NCBI GenBank assembly: GCA_036245805.1
Contig: BTRK01000002.1
Span: 682,001 to 746,000 of the forward strand
Length of the DNA: 64,000 nt
Reading direction: 5' to 3'
DNA from: Pristionchus mayeri
Taxonomy: Eukaryota; Nematoda; Chromadorea; Rhabditida; Neodiplogasteridae
The position numbers and the translations under genes are program-made. This document shows, in pieces, positions 60,448 to 64,000 of this stretch (position 1 is the first letter of the stretch; each line of letters starts with the position of its first letter). The notes under the pieces were generated by a model. That model saw only the letters and a list, made by a program, of their open reading frames with translations, had not been told where the DNA came from and searched no databases.

Positions 60448-61506
60448 TACAATACGGGGTTGCTCATTGTTTCAGCTGCCTCCAACTCGGAAGAATCATG
60501 GCCACGAGATAGCCTTAGCTTAAAATTAGTTGGAGAAGGTGATAATATCAAGTTTTCAGTGTACTTAGTTCAGCTGCTCTGCCCTTTTGGCTCCATGTGT
60601 CCACTATTTTGTTGAGAATAGCGGGTTGTTGCTGAGCGTTTTGAGAATGGAATACGAACTAATGACATTAGTGTGGAAATGCAAGGGTTCCCATCTTGAG
60701 TTTTTTTTCCTGCAATGTGTAGGAACATACGTAATTATAACTGTGTTATAACGGGGTACATTTTTCTAGATTTTTTTGCGATGACAAGCACTTCCTAGAA
60801 TCTCAGCAGAATCATCAAACTCGATGAGTTATAAAATATATCACTTGAACGTTCAAGTTGCAGAGTTCTGGCAGAGAAATCCCCAATCGGGAAATGCATT
60901 TGGCCTCCCGATGAAAGCTCTACTCAGACTGGTCACTCGGACACCGCGAGACGCTACACTTAGTCGTCTCAGACCACTCCAAAGTGCTCCACTTAGCCAC
61001 TCTAGTTGTTGTTCTGCTACCCTTAGTCACTACAACAGAACGCACTACGATTAGTCACGTCCTTAAATTGAAGACAAGAAATAATGAAAGGAAGACGGAA
61101 AGAACGAAAAGCTTGAGAAAAGCGAAAGGGAAACAAGAAATCTTGTAGAAACGACGGAAAGGGCTCTTTCATGATGCAAGTGGCATAATGAAATCGATGT
61201 TTAAAAAATAAATAAAAAAATTACAATGTGCTCGTCGTCATACTTCCCAAATCTGCAGAACATTTCTAACGGATGTATCCCAATCGCAACGAATCTGCAC
61301 AGAACCTGCCCTGTTTTCCAGGTGCGATAAACTCCACCTTCCGATAACTCTCACGTCGTGAGACTCTCGCCGATGAATTTTGCCCGCATATCCTAACGAT
61401 TTTCTCATATCCACTTACTGGACACGCCCCGTAAATTGGCCTCACACTCAAAACTACTCTCTCGCCACTCAGTCTTTCGTTTGGTACCGATTCGGAGATC
61501 TGTTTC
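60448..61506. other. Intergenic; nothing recognised
   Basis: AT-rich sequence upstream of the intact Srx gene, presumably including its promoter. A short direct repeat (cacttag..cact) appears around 60950-61060. No gene seen. Confidence 0.4.
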
Positions 61507-63919
61507 ATGAGTGAGATTGAGCCCACGCATTCGCCAAATGACCCTATCGCAGCGGGAACTATTTTTGGCGTAGGTTGATTTTATTCTTTTCGTTTTATTA
61601 GTTTTATTTTGTATTTTAAACTTTCAGATCGGATTCTTCGGAATCGTTGTGAACCTCACTGGAGTACTACTGACGTTTCGGGTTCGGGCGCTGCGTACAT
61701 CATTTGGTATTGTAAACGTTTACTTCTTGACGTTGCTTCCACCACATTAGGCTGGAAAAGTAAGAGTATGGAGAAATCAATGCTACTATAGGTAGGCTCA
61801 CGGCAGTTCATTGTGCCGCGGAATGTGTAATTCTCGCAATTTTCACCTTCTGGAGTGCTCCACGGACTTATTTGTGAGTTAATAATTATTATACGCACTA
61901 CCCTCTGAGCGTATTTAATGATAAATTAGTGAAACATAGGGACGAATACGTTTTTCATTATTTAGCGGAAAAGAATTTCCAGATATCTCCAAATTTCAGC
62001 CAATTCTTCGATCACACTTCCATCCTGAGCCGAAAGATTGGACAAGTCTCACTATATTTTTGGTAATTATCATAAACATTAATTAGTTAATCATTCCACT
62101 TTCTCAGGTTTGTCACTATCTACTCACAACTTTTCATAGCCCTGAATAGATTCTCTTTGCTGTTTTTCCCATGGATATACAAAGAGGTACGGCGGACTTG
62201 GGAAAAGTCACTAAGAGTGTGAATCTGTCATCTTAGATCTATGATAACTGAATATTGAATACATTTTACCATAAGTTTCAGGTTTTTCAACGACGCACTT
62301 CCTGGTTGATCATATTTTACGCAACCATATGCGTTGGCCATTTCTGTGTGTACTTTGGAGGTGGGTAACATGCGTAATTTGATGATTGAGTCGCTCTAAA
62401 TCAGCGCTTATTCATGGAATCGAGTCTATCTCCGGGAATCAAATTGTTTACAGAGGGTTGCGATTTCTACTACGATGGGGAGTCCTACTTGTGGGTGTTT
62501 GCCAGTACGCCCTGCGGAAATTCGATCTCATTCTGGCTCGATTTTGCGTTTGGCTGCGTAAGTTGTCAATTGATTTCACAACTCGCAATAAGAAGATATT
62601 CCGTTGGTGCCCAAATAACACACCATAACTTCCCCTGCCTAAAAATTTAAAGTTCGACTACCATTTACAGTTAAAAAATTCTAGGCTGTTTGCTGCATCG
62701 TCCTGCTGTTGGATGTTATTTGCGTTGCGAATATGCGTCGGAGCGATGCGGTAAGCCACAACTTTCTTTGGCGCTGGGTCGCATCAGCACTAGTGCAGAT
62801 GAATACCCACCGGATGAGGACCATAAATACATCCTTCTCAAGTATCGTTAAATGTCATTCCCACACTGTCAAAACTTCTTCTGCGAAAATACAGCGTTAG
62901 CTTTTTTTGTGGATTCTCATCCGGCTGGATAGCGCCCATTCTCGCACCTTTCTCTTGCAATGAAAATTTCCAATTCCAGGTTCTCGGAGGATCGCTCACA
63001 TCAAGGGAGAAGCAGCTGAGAGCGAAGCGCGAGATGCGGTTTTTGGCTCAGGTTTGCACCTGTTCTGATTCTATCTTGTTCCCACACTCTCTCGCTGACT
63101 TTGACCGACGAAATAGCGTGTACCAAGAGATCGAAGACTTTCAACTCTTATTTGTGATTGGAAATTCGACTGAATTATTAGCTAATCATCATCATAACGC
63201 ATTCACATATGCGTAATAGAGGAGCAAGATCAATTTATGAATAACGTCAGTGCTGAAAAGCAACATCCTAATTCAGGCGTGCTGCACGGGTCTGCTCTTC
63301 ACACTTATGCTCATTTCCTTCCATGTAATTTCTAGGTATGTTCCACTGTCTTTTCATTCCTGTTCACTCTCTCACCACTCGACCGGTCGAAAAAGTATCT
63401 TTAAATGAAGTGACCGTGGTACCGCTTCTCCAACTCTAGTACATGAACAAATGTCACAGGCATCTCCAATTTTATCCCTATTTCAGGTACGTAAGCGGAG
63501 TCTGGCCTACTTTCGTCACCACTACTCTGGTCTGGGAACTTTCGCACCTTGGGGACGGGTAAGTACACCCTCGATCATTACATTGTAATCATTTCTCACT
63601 ATACGTAATTGTTATGCTATGCTCATCGAAGCATTTGTGATACGTAATGAGACCTGATTCGCTGAACCCGTTCACAAGTTCAGAAGTATAATTTAGAAAT
63701 GAGATCATTTTCAGAATCATCCTATTCACCTTCAATAGCGAGTTGAAACGAGCTGTGCTCAATCCTAAACTACTCTTTTCCTTCTCGACAATCGACTCGA
63801 GAGGAACAACCATCAACTCAACTCGGGTGAGTTGAGAGAAAAAGTCAAATTATTCGCGCTTCGTTCAGGTCGCATCACAAATAAGAGAAACCTCGACTGT
63901 TCGACTACGGGCATATTGA
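61507..63919 (+). CDS. Serpentine receptor class x (Srx), intact
   Basis: Chemosensory 7TM GPCR. Exons 61507-61569, 61628-61706, 61792-61873, 62000-62062, 62108-62186, 62282-62360, 62454-62557, 62685-62750, 62980-63051, 63277-63335, 63487-63558, 63715-63826 and 63869-63919; every phase matches (326 aa). TM1 IGFFGIVVNLTGVLLTF; TM2 LTAVHCAAECVILAIF; TM3 LYFWFVTIYSQLFIALNRFS; TM4 WLIIFYATICVGHFCVYFG; the Srx-type loop CDFYYDGESYLWVFASTPCG; TM5 AVCCIVLLLDVICVANM; basic loop EKQLRAKREMRFLAQ; TM6 GLLFTLMLISFHVIS; TM7 TTTLVWELSHLGDGIILFTF with FNSELKR after it. The start at 61507 is the first ATG in frame with exon 2. The last intron follows CGG|gtgagt; without it the protein ends two codons later. 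It is the functional sister of the pseudogene at 54420. Confidence 0.9.
63364..63440. repeat. Degenerate GAGA-core hairpin
   Basis: Gttcactctctcaccactcg, gaccggtcg and gtggtaccgcttctccaact follow the order of the family-B element at 43356, but the arms no longer pair well. It lies in an intron of the intact Srx gene. A similar relic (cccacactctctcgctgact) is at about 63080. Confidence 0.4.
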
Positions 63920-64000
63920 ATTGACGCCTCTTCGTTTAGTTTAGATTAGAACTTTCATGCGTCAGATATCGTAATTTGTACTACCTTCAACGCCGTTTCA

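Overview
This window is eukaryotic and almost certainly nematode. Every gene is cut into short exons (about 45-130 nt) with GT..AG introns ending in a ttttcag-like acceptor, and the gene families are nematode ones: serpentine chemoreceptors (Srx, Srd-like), a two-DM-domain mab-3/dmd-3-type protein, an F-box protein and an animal-type chitin synthase. The very high intron density (61 exons reconstructed in the chitin synthase) would fit a diplogastrid such as Pristionchus. That genus-level guess is inference; nothing here proves it.

Layout. (1) 0.4-17.2 kb, +: one large chitin synthase gene whose introns hold several small palindromic elements. (2) 17.9-20.6 kb, -: a two-DM-domain transcription factor with a truncated RTE-type retrotransposon against its last acceptor. 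(3) 21.9-24.75 kb, +: a divergent ionotropic-glutamate-receptor-like gene with a tRNA-Arg(TCT) gene in one intron. (4) 25.0-26.3 kb, +: a small secreted protein. (5) 26.6-29.4 kb, +: an F-box protein whose last intron is almost entirely a 1-kb perfect-stem palindromic element. (6) 30.0-31.5 kb, -: the 3' exons of an unrecognised gene, with a second foldback element in an intron. (7) 31.5-36.7 kb: a 172-bp satellite array split by a non-LTR retrotransposon carrying ORF1 and an intact ORF2. (8) 37.6-40.5 kb, +: a PB1 + ZZ (p62/sequestosome-like) gene with a dead mariner in intron 1. (9) 41.0-43.6 kb, +: a secreted cysteine-rich protein built of short repeated modules. (10) 43.7-45.5 kb: a decayed Tc1/mariner copy and an ATT microsatellite. 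(11) 45.5-48.2 kb, +: an Srd-like receptor. (12) 48.8-53.1 kb, -: a tetraspanin with a hAT-like element in an intron. (13) 54.4-57.4 kb, +: an Srx receptor pseudogene. (14) 57.7-59.1 kb, -: another serpentine receptor, probably damaged. (15) 61.5-63.9 kb, +: an intact Srx receptor paralogous to (13).

The genes do not form one pathway. The right third is a chemoreceptor neighbourhood in birth-and-death turnover, with a live Srx copy and a dead one about 7 kb apart. Across the window the non-coding DNA is dominated by palindromic and TIR elements sitting inside introns. The least explained material is a repeated family of roughly 70-110 bp hairpins and two roughly 0.7-1 kb foldbacks.

Exon coordinates were read by eye from splice consensus and reading-phase continuity. 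They are internally consistent (phases sum correctly for the chitin synthase, DM, F-box, PB1/ZZ, Srd-like, tetraspanin and intact Srx genes) but have not been tested against transcripts.
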